From positions 372,001-436,000 of the forward strand of contig NZ_JAUSSF010000003.1 of assembly GCF_030812195.1 (NCBI RefSeq): 64,000 bases of DNA, in the 5' to 3' direction. Under the pieces are notes generated by a model. The model worked only from the letters and a program-made list of their open reading frames with translations. It was not told the DNA's origin and did no database searches. Position 1 is the stretch's first letter, and the number at the start of each line of letters is the position of its first letter. A program made the translations under genes and the position numbers. Positions 43,749-52,310 of the stretch are shown piece by piece. This DNA is from Chryseobacterium lathyri (GTDB lineage Bacteria; Bacteroidota; Bacteroidia; Flavobacteriales; Weeksellaceae).

Positions 43749-44867
43749 TTAAACCTCCAAAAAGTAAGTGTCAGCATCTTCAGCATTAAAAGGTTCATTG
43801 ATCCAAAAAATGGTATATAATTCCTCTTCGCCAATATTTTTAATATTATGAGTATACCAAATTGGCATATCTACATATGCAGGTTCTTTTCCATCCAGAT
43901 AAAAATCCAACACTTCCTCCGTATCAATTTTTCTGAGCTGTATTAATGCTTTTCCTTTTATGACTGCAAATCTTTCTATTTTTCTGGTATGGAAATGATT
44001 TCCACGGGTGATGCCCGGAACTGTTGTGGAAAAAGAGCACTGTCCACCTATTCCAAGCCGGATCACTTCCACAAAAGCACCTCTCGGATCAATATGTTGA
44101 GTAAATTTTACAGGATAATGATCCCTAATTTCGAAGTAGCAACGAAATGTATTGAAAAGGTTTAAATCAAATCTTGTTGTCAATTCTGGTATTTCTCCAT
44201 TATCAAAATATAGTTGTTTATATTTCTTCAATTTTTCCAAAACTTCTGAAACTTTATTTTCTGAAGTGTGTGGAACTTCATATATATTCTGGGTTTCAGC
44301 AGTTTCAATTTTATCAATAATTTCCTGAACCAGTTCTCCAACGTAAATAAGCTTTACTTTACCATCATTATCAATAACGGGAGTTTCATCATGAGTCAGC
44401 TTATGACAAAACGTTGCAATAAAAGAATTGTAATTTGGCTTTCCAAATGGTCCAAATACATTCGGAATAATCAAACCTGTAAATTTTCCTCCAGATTTCA
44501 TTGCCCATTCTGCAAAGATTTCTCTACCTTCTTTTTTAGATTTTCCGTATAGATTATCTTTCTCTTCTTGTGATGAAGACGAGAACAAAACATGTGTTTT
44601 TGATCTTGTTCTTTCCAGCGAGGCCACTAAAATCTTCACTAAATCTATATTATTATTAAAAATCACTCCAGCATCAGGGTGACGGTTCATAGCCGCCAAA
44701 TGTACAATGACATCACATTGTTTTACAAATTCATCCAGCTTTTCAGAATCTTCAAAAAAATTTCTTTCAAAATTAATTCTCTCAAACTCATCAGACTTTA
44801 AACCTAAAGTATTATATAAATGTGAGCCTACAAACCCATTCTGTCCTGTAATTCCTATTCTTTTCAT
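43749..44867 (-). CDS. capF: CapF-like UDP-sugar reductase with cupin domain
   Basis: 372 residues. An N-terminal short-chain reductase domain (GITGQNGFVGSHL, YGKSKKEGREIF; about 1-250) is fused to a C-terminal cupin (about 255-372; RGNHFHTRKIERFAVIKG with metal-binding histidines). This bifunctional layout matches CapF of Staphylococcus and FnlB/WbjC. It epimerises and reduces the keto-sugar made by CapE on the way to UDP-L-FucNAc. It lies two genes downstream of capE, with a small cupin between them. Confidence 0.9.
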   Translation of the reverse strand: MKRIGITGQNGFVGSHLYNTLGLKSDEFERINFERNFFEDSEKLDEFVKQCDVIVHLAAMNRHPDAGVIFNNNIDLVKILVASLERTRSKTHVLFSSSSQEEKDNLYGKSKKEGREIFAEWAMKSGGKFTGLIIPNVFGPFGKPNYNSFIATFCHKLTHDETPVIDNDGKVKLIYVGELVQEIIDKIETAETQNIYEVPHTSENKVSEVLEKLKKYKQLYFDNGEIPELTTRFDLNLFNTFRCYFEIRDHYPVKFTQHIDPRGAFVEVIRLGIGGQCSFSTTVPGITRGNHFHTRKIERFAVIKGKALIQLRKIDTEEVLDFYLDGKEPAYVDMPIWYTHNIKNIGEEELYTIFWINEPFNAEDADTYFLEV

Positions 44868-44868
44868 T

Positions 44869-45291
44869 TTATAAATTTACAAAGTAATCTAAAGGGAAAC
44901 GGAAATCATCATCTATTTCTCCTAAATAATAATCTGCCATTACTAATAATCTTGAACCTTTTTCTCCAGCCTGGATAGCAGTTACATATCCTTTTGGCAC
45001 ATGAAGAACGCTTAATTTCTTGGAATCTATTTTGAACTTTAAAACATTTGATTCCTTTAATGGGGCTCGCCAATTATCTATCTTGATCAGCCTGATAACA
45101 AAACTTCCCTGAATTGCTGAAAACCAACGTTGCTCAATCTTATGACCAGTCCAGCCTCTGATAAATTCAGTATCAATATTTTCTATACAGTAGATTCTTT
45201 TAACTTTAGAAGCATTGAAATTATTATTGAAAAAGAGATTTCCTCTTTCATCAGAATAAGTTCCACCTTCAAAAATTTCCGGAGTTTCCAT
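44869..45291 (-). CDS. Cupin-fold sugar epimerase-like protein (WxcM/FdtA-like)
   Basis: 140 residues, single cupin: SDERGNLFFNN, RGWTGHKIEQRWFSAIQGSF and VPKGYVTAIQAGEKGSRLLV. The fold is that of RmlC-like and FdtA/WxcM-like ketoisomerases. The usual HAHK histidine pair is reduced to a single histidine (TGHK), so activity may differ. It lies between capE and capF, where small sugar-epimerase genes are often found. Function within the FucNAc pathway is not known. Confidence 0.72.
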   Translation of the reverse strand: METPEIFEGGTYSDERGNLFFNNNFNASKVKRIYCIENIDTEFIRGWTGHKIEQRWFSAIQGSFVIRLIKIDNWRAPLKESNVLKFKIDSKKLSVLHVPKGYVTAIQAGEKGSRLLVMADYYLGEIDDDFRFPLDYFVNL

Positions 45292-45300
45292 GTTTATTTT

Positions 45301-46335
45301 TTAATCAGGATACTGCATTAGATCTTCACCTAAAATCTCTTTTCTTATCAGGGGAAGTTTCCACAAAAGATTTTTCATCCCTTCAACATTCTGCTGTTCT
45401 GTATTATGTGAATGATAATCTTCTATTTTTGATACGTCTTCTATGCCTTCTGAAAAATACTGGGCATAGTTTAAATCTCTGTTGTCTGCAGGGATTCTAT
45501 AGAAATCGCCCATATCTTCTGCTTTGATCATTTCTTCACGAGTACATAATGTTTCATAAAGTTTTTCACCGTGCCTTGTTCCAATAATTTTTATAGGATT
45601 ATCTGCATTAAACATTTCTTTTAATGCCTGTGCCAGATCACCTACAGTACCTGCAGGTGCCTTATTAACAAATAAATCTCCTGGATTTCCATGTTCAAAT
45701 GCAAATAATACTAAATCAACAGCTTCCTCTAATGACATTAAGAACCTAGTCATATTGGGATCTGTAATAGTAATCTCATTACCATTTTTAATTTGTTTTA
45801 TAAATAATGGTATTACAGACCCTCTTGAAGCCATTACATTTCCATATCTGGTAAGACAAACAATGGTATCTTCTAAGTTTCTGGAAGCAGCTACCGCTAC
45901 TTTTTCCATCATAGCCTTTGAAATCCCCATTGCATTGATAGGATAGGCTGCTTTGTCAGTACTTAGACAGATCACTTTTTTTACTCTATTTTTTGCAGCA
46001 GCATCAATGACATTTTGAGTTCCTTCAACGTTAGTCTTTACTGCCTGCATTGGGAAAAACTCGCAAGAAGGAACCTGTTTTAATGCAGCTGCATGAAAAA
46101 CATAATCTACATTTCTCATGGCAGGTTCAACACTTTTATAATCTCTTACATCACCGATATAAAATTTCAATTTATCATTTTTAAATTGATTTCTCATATC
46201 ATCCTGCTTTTTTTCATCGCGGGAAAAAATTCTGATTTCTTTGAAGTGTTCTGTATTTATAAACTTTCTTAAGACTGCCGTCCCGAAAGAGCCTGTTCCG
46301 CCGGTAATAAGAAGTATTCTATCTTTTATCTGCAT
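45301..46335 (-). CDS. capE: CapE-like UDP-GlcNAc 4,6-dehydratase/5-epimerase
   Basis: 344 residues. NAD-binding ITGGTGSFG, then STDKAAYPINAMGISKAMMEK with a methionine in place of the usual tyrosine (the S/T-M-K triad of the FlaA1/CapE/PglF group), and the C-terminal ADNRDLNYAQYF segment. It makes the 4-keto-6-deoxy intermediate from UDP-GlcNAc with C5 epimerisation, the first step toward UDP-L-FucNAc. It lies immediately after the amidotransferase trio. Confidence 0.9.
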   Translation of the reverse strand: MQIKDRILLITGGTGSFGTAVLRKFINTEHFKEIRIFSRDEKKQDDMRNQFKNDKLKFYIGDVRDYKSVEPAMRNVDYVFHAAALKQVPSCEFFPMQAVKTNVEGTQNVIDAAAKNRVKKVICLSTDKAAYPINAMGISKAMMEKVAVAASRNLEDTIVCLTRYGNVMASRGSVIPLFIKQIKNGNEITITDPNMTRFLMSLEEAVDLVLFAFEHGNPGDLFVNKAPAGTVGDLAQALKEMFNADNPIKIIGTRHGEKLYETLCTREEMIKAEDMGDFYRIPADNRDLNYAQYFSEGIEDVSKIEDYHSHNTEQQNVEGMKNLLWKLPLIRKEILGEDLMQYPD

Positions 46336-46382
46336 ATGTGTTTTTATATTATTTTATTATATCGACAATAATCAGTCGTATA

Positions 46383-47153
46383 TTAAAAGTATTTTTTTAT
46401 TATATCCTCTTTATCAGAAAAATTGGGATAATTAATCAAAACCGCTTTAAGTTTCCCTTTAAAAACAAATAAACTTCCAGCTGCAGCGCCGATTATCCCA
46501 AACTTACGAATAAGTTCACCAATATCTTCTAACTTACCAGCCCCCCCTATTGCGGTAAGCGGCAAGGTCGTCTCATTCCTTGAGGCTTCAATAAGCTTTA
46601 TATCATAACCTTTCATTTCACCGTCTTTGTCAATAGAATTAATTACTATTTCACCAGCACCAAGCTGTTCAAACTTTTTAATTAACTCAAGTGGTGATTT
46701 TCCGGTTGCTTTTTTTCCGTTATGGGTATAAACTTCATATCCTCCAAATAATTTCTTTTTAACATCTAAAACAACAACAACACTCTGGCTTCCAACTTTT
46801 TCAGAGATTTCCTTAATAATCTCGGGATTATTAATTGCTCCTGCACTAAATGCTATTTTTTCTACACCTAATGAAAAGATTTTCTGTGCCTGTTCTACAG
46901 TTGTTACACCTCCTCCATAGCATAAGGGCATTCTGCACTCTTCAGCCCAATGTTCAATCATTTTAAAATCGGGACCTCTGCCCTCTACGGTAGCATCTAT
47001 ATCTAAAATAATCAGTTCGTCAACTTCTTTTTCATTAAAAATTCTAACCGCATTCATAGGATCACCAAGATATCTTGGGTTCTTGAAATGCTCGGTTTTT
47101 ACCAATCCTTTATCATGAACCAAAAGGCAGGGTATAATTCTTGGTCTTAACAT
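46383..47153 (-). CDS. hisF: HisF-like cyclase subunit of sugar amidation system
   Basis: 256 residues of the HisF (beta/alpha)8 barrel. The N-terminal motif LVHDKGLVKTEHF differs from the VVKGV.F of histidine-pathway HisF. LILDIDATVEG and VVVLDVKKKLFGG carry the expected aspartates. In clusters like this the HisF-type protein feeds ammonia to an N-acetyl sugar amidotransferase to make acetamidino sugars (wbpG-hisH2-hisF2, wbuX-Y-Z). It overlaps the HisH gene by seven bases. A role in histidine synthesis is unlikely, because no other his genes are near. Confidence 0.85.
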   Translation of the reverse strand: MLRPRIIPCLLVHDKGLVKTEHFKNPRYLGDPMNAVRIFNEKEVDELIILDIDATVEGRGPDFKMIEHWAEECRMPLCYGGGVTTVEQAQKIFSLGVEKIAFSAGAINNPEIIKEISEKVGSQSVVVVLDVKKKLFGGYEVYTHNGKKATGKSPLELIKKFEQLGAGEIVINSIDKDGEMKGYDIKLIEASRNETTLPLTAIGGAGKLEDIGELIRKFGIIGAAAGSLFVFKGKLKAVLINYPNFSDKEDIIKKYF

Positions 47154-47764
47154 CTTTCAGCAAAATTCTTTAATAGTTGGATTCCAAAATGGTGGCTCTT
47201 TTCAGGATGGAATTGTGCTCCAAAAATGTTATCATGATTAACAGCACTGGTAAAGTTTATTCCATAATTTGTTTCTGCAATAGAATCATTCTGATCATTA
47301 CATTTAAAATAATAGCTATGCAAGAAATAATATCTCGGATCCCTTTCCAAGTCTTTAAGGAGAGGTGTATCTTTAACTATTTGAATATCGTTCCATCCCA
47401 TGTGTGGTAATGGCAATTTGGCAGAAACCTGTGATGCATCGAATTTATGAACATAAGCATTTATCCACCCCAATCCGGGAAGGCTGCCTTCATCACTTCC
47501 TTTTGCCATCATCTGCATTCCAACACAAACACCTACTACCGGAACTTTCTGATTAACCACAAGCTCATTTACTTTATCCTTCATTCCGGATTCTGTAAAT
47601 CGCTGCATAGCATAATCAAAGTGTCCTACACCCGGAAGGATAAGTTTTGTTGCATGGTCTAGCCCTGCAGCTGTCTTTGCTGTGGTAGCCGGTATATTTA
47701 GCTGCTTGTAAATGTTCAGGAAAGCGTTGATATTGCCAACACCATAATCAATAATTGTAACCAT
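47147..47764 (-). CDS. hisH: HisH-like glutamine amidotransferase of sugar amidation system
   Basis: 205 residues from the ATG at 47764. Class I glutamine amidotransferase with the nucleophilic cysteine in VGVCVGMQ and the histidine-glutamate pair in AQFHPEKSHHFG. It would release ammonia from glutamine for the partner HisF-like subunit. The start lies one base after the stop of the amidotransferase gene (47766-48917), supporting coupled translation of a three-part system. Confidence 0.87.
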   Translation of the reverse strand: MVTIIDYGVGNINAFLNIYKQLNIPATTAKTAAGLDHATKLILPGVGHFDYAMQRFTESGMKDKVNELVVNQKVPVVGVCVGMQMMAKGSDEGSLPGLGWINAYVHKFDASQVSAKLPLPHMGWNDIQIVKDTPLLKDLERDPRYYFLHSYYFKCNDQNDSIAETNYGINFTSAVNHDNIFGAQFHPEKSHHFGIQLLKNFAERC

Positions 47765-47765
47765 A

Positions 47766-48917
47766 TTATTTAAACGCTCTTTTTTCAAGACCTAACAATT
47801 GCATCACTTTAGTGCCCAATTGTATTAATTTATAATTATTTTTATAGTCTCTAAAAGTTTTATTCGGTCCATTGAAATACCCCCAAAGTTCATCAACTGT
47901 AAAATCAAGCTTTTTAGCTACATATTCAAACTCCTTCATCAATTCATCTTCCGGCAACTCCGATCTTGAAACTCGATCAAGGGCAGCTTCTCTTGTCAGT
48001 TGACCTGTAAGAACTAAGCTTGAAAGGTGATTTTTTCTTTTATCAAATCCGAATTTTCTTGGCAGCCAAAATGCTTCATAGAATCTTGTAAATCTCGATT
48101 CATGATGTTTGTGCTGGTATCTCTGCCATCCGAATTTTGCTTCCAAGAGATCTTCAGCTTCTTTTTTGATAAATCTTGTATGGTCAAGAGGCTTTACAAC
48201 CCTTACACCATTCACCAACCTGTATTGAATTTTATATTTAAAAATATCACATCTAGGGAAAGTTTTTAATTTTCTTTCACCAAACTTTTTATGAATATCA
48301 TTTACATATTTCATATCTGTCTGATAATAAGCCCCCCAATGAAGAGGCTCTCTCACACATTCTGTAGAGAAATTTCCTCCGGTTAATATATATTTAATTC
48401 CGTTTTTAGCACAGTAATTATAAAGTGATGAGAAGAATACCAAATCCTGAGGTGTATCAATATCCGGCACCTGAGATTTTATAAAAGCTCTTTGAAGGTC
48501 TTTCATTTCTTCCCAATTGATAACATCCGTATATAAATCTAATCCTAAACCATCAACAAGATTTTTGATATTATTGGTAGAAACATCTGAATTCCAACCT
48601 GCATCTACGTGGTAAAGCATTGGTCTTAAGCCCCATTTTTCTACAGCTAAATATACTAAGTATGAGCTATCCAAACCACCAGAAATACCTATGATACAAT
48701 CATAATCTTTCCCTTTTCCTTCTTCTTTGATTTTATCAATAACTTTTTGTATTTCCTTTTCGCCCTGCTCATCTGGATGCCAGTTTGGCAAAATATTGTT
48801 ATAATAATTTCCACAATAGTCACATACGCCTTTTTCATCGAATATAATTGTTTCATCCGTAGAGTCCATAATGCAGTTAACGCATACCTGAACAGGTTTT
48901 TCCGAATTTTTCATCAT
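47766..48917 (-). CDS. N-acetyl sugar amidotransferase (WbpG/WbuX/LfnA-like)
   Basis: 383 residues from the ATG at 48917 (an ATG at 48914 is equally possible). A short zinc-ribbon-like start (CVNCIMDSTDETI.FDEKGVCDYCGNY) is followed by a PP-loop ATPase motif GISGGLDSSYL. This is the N-acetyl sugar amidotransferase family, which turns an acetamido group into acetamidino. Homologues in E. coli O145 (wbuX) and Pseudomonas O12 (lfnA) are linked to L-FucNAm. With capE, capF and wecB in the same operon, the substrate here is probably an L-FucNAc form. A -7 box TATCTTTG lies directly upstream. Confidence 0.88.
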   Translation of the reverse strand: MMKNSEKPVQVCVNCIMDSTDETIIFDEKGVCDYCGNYYNNILPNWHPDEQGEKEIQKVIDKIKEEGKGKDYDCIIGISGGLDSSYLVYLAVEKWGLRPMLYHVDAGWNSDVSTNNIKNLVDGLGLDLYTDVINWEEMKDLQRAFIKSQVPDIDTPQDLVFFSSLYNYCAKNGIKYILTGGNFSTECVREPLHWGAYYQTDMKYVNDIHKKFGERKLKTFPRCDIFKYKIQYRLVNGVRVVKPLDHTRFIKKEAEDLLEAKFGWQRYQHKHHESRFTRFYEAFWLPRKFGFDKRKNHLSSLVLTGQLTREAALDRVSRSELPEDELMKEFEYVAKKLDFTVDELWGYFNGPNKTFRDYKNNYKLIQLGTKVMQLLGLEKRAFK

Positions 48918-48932
48918 TTTATTTTTAATTTG

Positions 48933-48940
48933 CAAAGATA
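48933..48940 (-). promoter_or_regulatory. Putative -7 box inside the polysaccharide locus (TATCTTTG)
   Basis: Exact TAnnTTTG match on the minus strand, 15 bases upstream of the amidotransferase start. It suggests that the FucNAm half of the locus (47766 down to 37813) can be transcribed separately. The 131 bases around it hold no gene. Confidence 0.5.
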
Positions 48941-49048
48941 TAATAATATAAGCTATATAAAATTGAATTTTTTATTTTTTGTCAGTTGCCTGATATACAA
49001 AAAACTTGCTAAGCAAAAATTCTATTTCCATTTTTTCAATCTTAAATA

Positions 49049-50527
49049 TTACTTTATAATTTTGTTTTTCCGAACTAAATTACTTCCTGTATTTTCTTCT
49101 TTAAAAGACACCAACTCTTCCTGTTTTTTTAGGTTTCCGATAATTTCATTATTTTCAAATACATTACTTTTAACTTTATTCCCAACATATCTTTTAGCCT
49201 TGTCAGCTCCAGTACCTGAGAAATACAAAACATTTCCTTTAGTATAAAACTTGTTATTTTTTATTATAAAATTTCGTCCGGTATCTAAATTCAAATATTT
49301 ATCTGTTTGCATCTGATCTTTGATATATTGAAGGGATGTATTTTCAAAGTAACCTTTAATAACAACCTCGCCTATATTTTGAAAAATGTTTCCAGATATC
49401 TCTACATCATTCATATTGATAAAGTAGGATCCAGACTTTCGAATATCTTTAATTTGATTATTAACAAATTTTGAATTAAAGCTATAGTCACTTACAATTC
49501 CATACATATATGAATTTCCAATAATATTATCCGAAACAATTGTTTCTGGAGAAAGACTTACAGATATTGCCCCAGGCCCCAAGGTTTCTTTTTCATCAGA
49601 GCTTCTTAGAACGTTATTAATTTTATTACTAATAATTCTTGAGTTTGGAGATTTCATTAAATAAATCCCCATTCCTTTGTATGTCTTTGCTCCTTCCCAA
49701 TTCCCAATATCTTCCACAGAATTATTAGTAATTACTGTACCAGACAAAGATTTATCAGTATATATGGATTCATATGCAATAATTCCATAATGTCTGAACC
49801 CTTTTATTTTATTATTATTAATGATATTATCCCTTCCGTGGCCAATAATTCCAATCCCAATTTTTGGGATATTATTTCCATCGAGCTGATTGTTTTCTAT
49901 TAAATTTTTAGAATGAAAATACCCATCTCCGGAATATCCCATCAATATAACGGCATCATCACCTTCATTCTTTGATGTTTCCATTTTTGGATTTGTAAAA
50001 ATGTTATTTCTTATAATATTTTCCTGGCAACCTATGCTGTTATTGGGTATCATCATAATATTAACCCCTGAAATATTATCAAAGTGATTATTTTTGATAA
50101 TACATTTGGAGGCGCCTTGCATCAGAATGCCAAAACCTTCATAAAAAGAACGTGTACTCTTACCAGTTCCTGAAAAGAATCCATTTTCTATAATACATGA
50201 ATTTTTATTTATCAATATCCCTGAGCCTTCATTGGCAAATAGGAGCTTTGATTTCTTATCAAAGGAAAGCATTGTATTATCATTTCCAAATACAATGACC
50301 GAATTAACCTGGAAATTCCCTTTTAAATATATTTTTAGGTAATCCGTTTTCATTTTAGTATTAAGGGCACTTTGCAGATTTTTAGTGTCAGTTTCCGCAT
50401 TATTGGTTCCTTGTAGTACTATTTTCAAAGTATCTATCAAAAAAGCATCTCCTAAGCCCTTTATCGGTGTTTTTCCGAAAGAAGAATTCATAAAAAAGAG
50501 TAGGACTAAAATTAGGTATTTATTCAT
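49049..50527 (-). CDS. Secreted right-handed parallel beta-helix protein
   Basis: 492 residues. Signal peptide MNKYLILVLLFFMNSSFG, then about 15 repeated coils with asparagine ladders (IIRNNIF, NLIENNQLDG, NIINNNKIKGF, TVITNNSVEDI, SNKINNV, and so on), the pattern of pectate-lyase-like, NosD/periplasmic copper-binding folds. In polysaccharide loci such proteins may be lyases, epimerases or depolymerases acting in the periplasm. No catalytic residues could be assigned. It overlaps the upstream acetyltransferase gene by eight bases. Confidence 0.8.
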   Translation of the reverse strand: MNKYLILVLLFFMNSSFGKTPIKGLGDAFLIDTLKIVLQGTNNAETDTKNLQSALNTKMKTDYLKIYLKGNFQVNSVIVFGNDNTMLSFDKKSKLLFANEGSGILINKNSCIIENGFFSGTGKSTRSFYEGFGILMQGASKCIIKNNHFDNISGVNIMMIPNNSIGCQENIIRNNIFTNPKMETSKNEGDDAVILMGYSGDGYFHSKNLIENNQLDGNNIPKIGIGIIGHGRDNIINNNKIKGFRHYGIIAYESIYTDKSLSGTVITNNSVEDIGNWEGAKTYKGMGIYLMKSPNSRIISNKINNVLRSSDEKETLGPGAISVSLSPETIVSDNIIGNSYMYGIVSDYSFNSKFVNNQIKDIRKSGSYFINMNDVEISGNIFQNIGEVVIKGYFENTSLQYIKDQMQTDKYLNLDTGRNFIIKNNKFYTKGNVLYFSGTGADKAKRYVGNKVKSNVFENNEIIGNLKKQEELVSFKEENTGSNLVRKNKIIK

Positions 50528-51134
50528 TGATCTTTTTTATAAATAGTTCCACATTATTAAAATACCGTGCATATTCTTTGATCTTATCATCATTCCAATT
50601 ATACCAATCTGTTCGCAATAACTGGTTAATTGTTTCATCATCAAATCTTTTTCTGATCCGTTTTGCCGGGTTTCCAGCCCAAATTTCATATGGTCCTACA
50701 TCTTTCACCACTATACTTCCCATTCCTATAACAGCTCCGTTACCAATCTTAACCCCTGCTTTTATCTGAACATTATTGGCGATCCATACATCATGGCCAA
50801 TATTTGTTTCTAGAAACAGATCAAATTTATGGTGGGAAAATTTTTGTTTTAGGTGATCCTTATTCTCGTTAAAGACAGGAGAAGTTGATACCCAATCGAT
50901 GCTATGTGATAGTCCGCCAATAATAATATTAGCCCCAAGAGAACAAAACGAACCTATACTGGTATTGATTATTGTACAATCATACCCTATATCTGAGTGT
51001 TTTCCCATGACCACATTTACCAATTGTGAACCGGAACAAACTTTGGATGTAGAGTGAATTTTACTGTCAACAACTGCCTTAAATCTGATTTTCTTCAGAA
51101 TTTTATTCCAGATGTATTCTATTTTCTGTAACAT
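50520..51134 (-). CDS. Hexapeptide-repeat acyltransferase (CatB-like)
   Basis: 204 residues. A left-handed beta-helix with CatB/xenobiotic-acetyltransferase features: SHSIDWVSTSPVF with the catalytic-type histidine, NIGHDVWIANNVQIKAGVKIGNGAVIGMGSIVVKDVGPYEIWAGNPAKRIRKRF and a C-terminal helix WYNWNDDKI. It would add an acetyl or other acyl group to a sugar, probably decorating the repeat unit. It lies five bases after the glycosyltransferase gene. Confidence 0.88.
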   Translation of the reverse strand: MLQKIEYIWNKILKKIRFKAVVDSKIHSTSKVCSGSQLVNVVMGKHSDIGYDCTIINTSIGSFCSLGANIIIGGLSHSIDWVSTSPVFNENKDHLKQKFSHHKFDLFLETNIGHDVWIANNVQIKAGVKIGNGAVIGMGSIVVKDVGPYEIWAGNPAKRIRKRFDDETINQLLRTDWYNWNDDKIKEYARYFNNVELFIKKINE

Positions 51135-51139
51135 ATTTT

Positions 51140-52309
51140 TTAGCTAATTGCTCTTTTTGCTATATTGTTGTATGAAAACTTTTCTAATCCTTTATTTCTG
51201 GCATTTTCCAGCATTTTCTTATATTCAGACTTGTCATTTATAAGAACTTCTTTTAATTCTTTATAAATTTCATCAGCCGAATCTTTATACAAAAATCTGC
51301 AGTTTCCTCCTACATCAACGTGAGTCATTCCATCCCAATGTTTAAAAAAGCTAGGGGTTCCAGATCCCACCGCCTGTTCCCACAATACGGAATGTGTCCC
51401 AGGAAACATAATCAAATCTGCTAAGATGAAATAATCTAAAATATCTTCTGCGGAAAGCCAATTTACAAAAATAATTCCTCCATTGGATTCTTTTAACAGT
51501 TTTTCGAATAGATCATTAATTTCAGGATTGACCGTTCCAAAAACAATCAGTTTGATATTCGGAATTTCTTTATTCACTTGATTAAAGGCTTCCATAACCA
51601 AATGAATATTTTTCAAATAATCAATCTTTCCTCCAGTAACAATTACAAAATCATTCCCTAAATTATATTTTGAACGAAGCCTTTCTCCAGTGTTTTCTTT
51701 CATTTTCTGTTCGAACACTACATCGTCAATACCCATTTCTAAAAGCTCTGTCTTTTCCAAGCTAATTCTATAGGCATCTCTTAAAAAGTCACAACGTAAT
51801 GGAGTAACTCCATAAAATTTGGTAACATAGGGAGAGAGAACTTTACCATAGTATCTCCAAATGATATGATGAAATATATTTTTAGAAAGCCAGGTTTTTG
51901 CGCTGTTGATATAATCCGTATGACAGTCAACATATACTTTGACGTTCTTATTATTCTTTAAATACTTCAGGACAACAGTAATATCCAGGAATGAATAGTC
52001 ATGAATAAATAGTAAATCAGGTTTTTCCTCGTACAAATATTTATTCAAATCTTTATAAATACGTAGAAAGCGACTAAATTTATAGAAAGGTTTTTTATAA
52101 TCTATCCTAATTACTTTATAATTATCCTTACATATTTTGGTAGATTCTTCAGTAAGAAAATCCTGCTGCCCCTTTGAATTGAACGTAACCATAGAAGCAA
52201 GCACAGTGACATCGTGCCCTTGCAGTGTATGGTATTTTGGAAGCATATTTTCCTGATAGGAATAATCATCGATATAAAAACTGGACAAACAAAGGTGGAC
52301 TATTTTCAT
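51140..52309 (-). CDS. Glycosyltransferase family 4
   Basis: 389 residues in a GT-B fold. The N-terminal domain shows LCLSSFYIDDYSYQENMLPKYH and LFIHDYSFLD. The C-terminal domain shows VTGGKIDYLKNIHLVMEAF, LIVFGTVNPEI and the donor-site region DLIMFPGTHSVLWEQAVGSG, with an E-x-type glutamate. It adds one sugar of the repeat unit; donor and acceptor are unknown. Adjacent to Wzy (two bases) and an acetyltransferase. Confidence 0.85.
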   Translation of the reverse strand: MKIVHLCLSSFYIDDYSYQENMLPKYHTLQGHDVTVLASMVTFNSKGQQDFLTEESTKICKDNYKVIRIDYKKPFYKFSRFLRIYKDLNKYLYEEKPDLLFIHDYSFLDITVVLKYLKNNKNVKVYVDCHTDYINSAKTWLSKNIFHHIIWRYYGKVLSPYVTKFYGVTPLRCDFLRDAYRISLEKTELLEMGIDDVVFEQKMKENTGERLRSKYNLGNDFVIVTGGKIDYLKNIHLVMEAFNQVNKEIPNIKLIVFGTVNPEINDLFEKLLKESNGGIIFVNWLSAEDILDYFILADLIMFPGTHSVLWEQAVGSGTPSFFKHWDGMTHVDVGGNCRFLYKDSADEIYKELKEVLINDKSEYKKMLENARNKGLEKFSYNNIAKRAIS

Positions 52310-52310
52310 C

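Noticed and set aside
46383..47764. HisF and HisH as histidine biosynthesis genes
   Set aside because: No other his genes nearby, the HisF motif is divergent, and both are coupled to an N-acetyl sugar amidotransferase in a polysaccharide operon.
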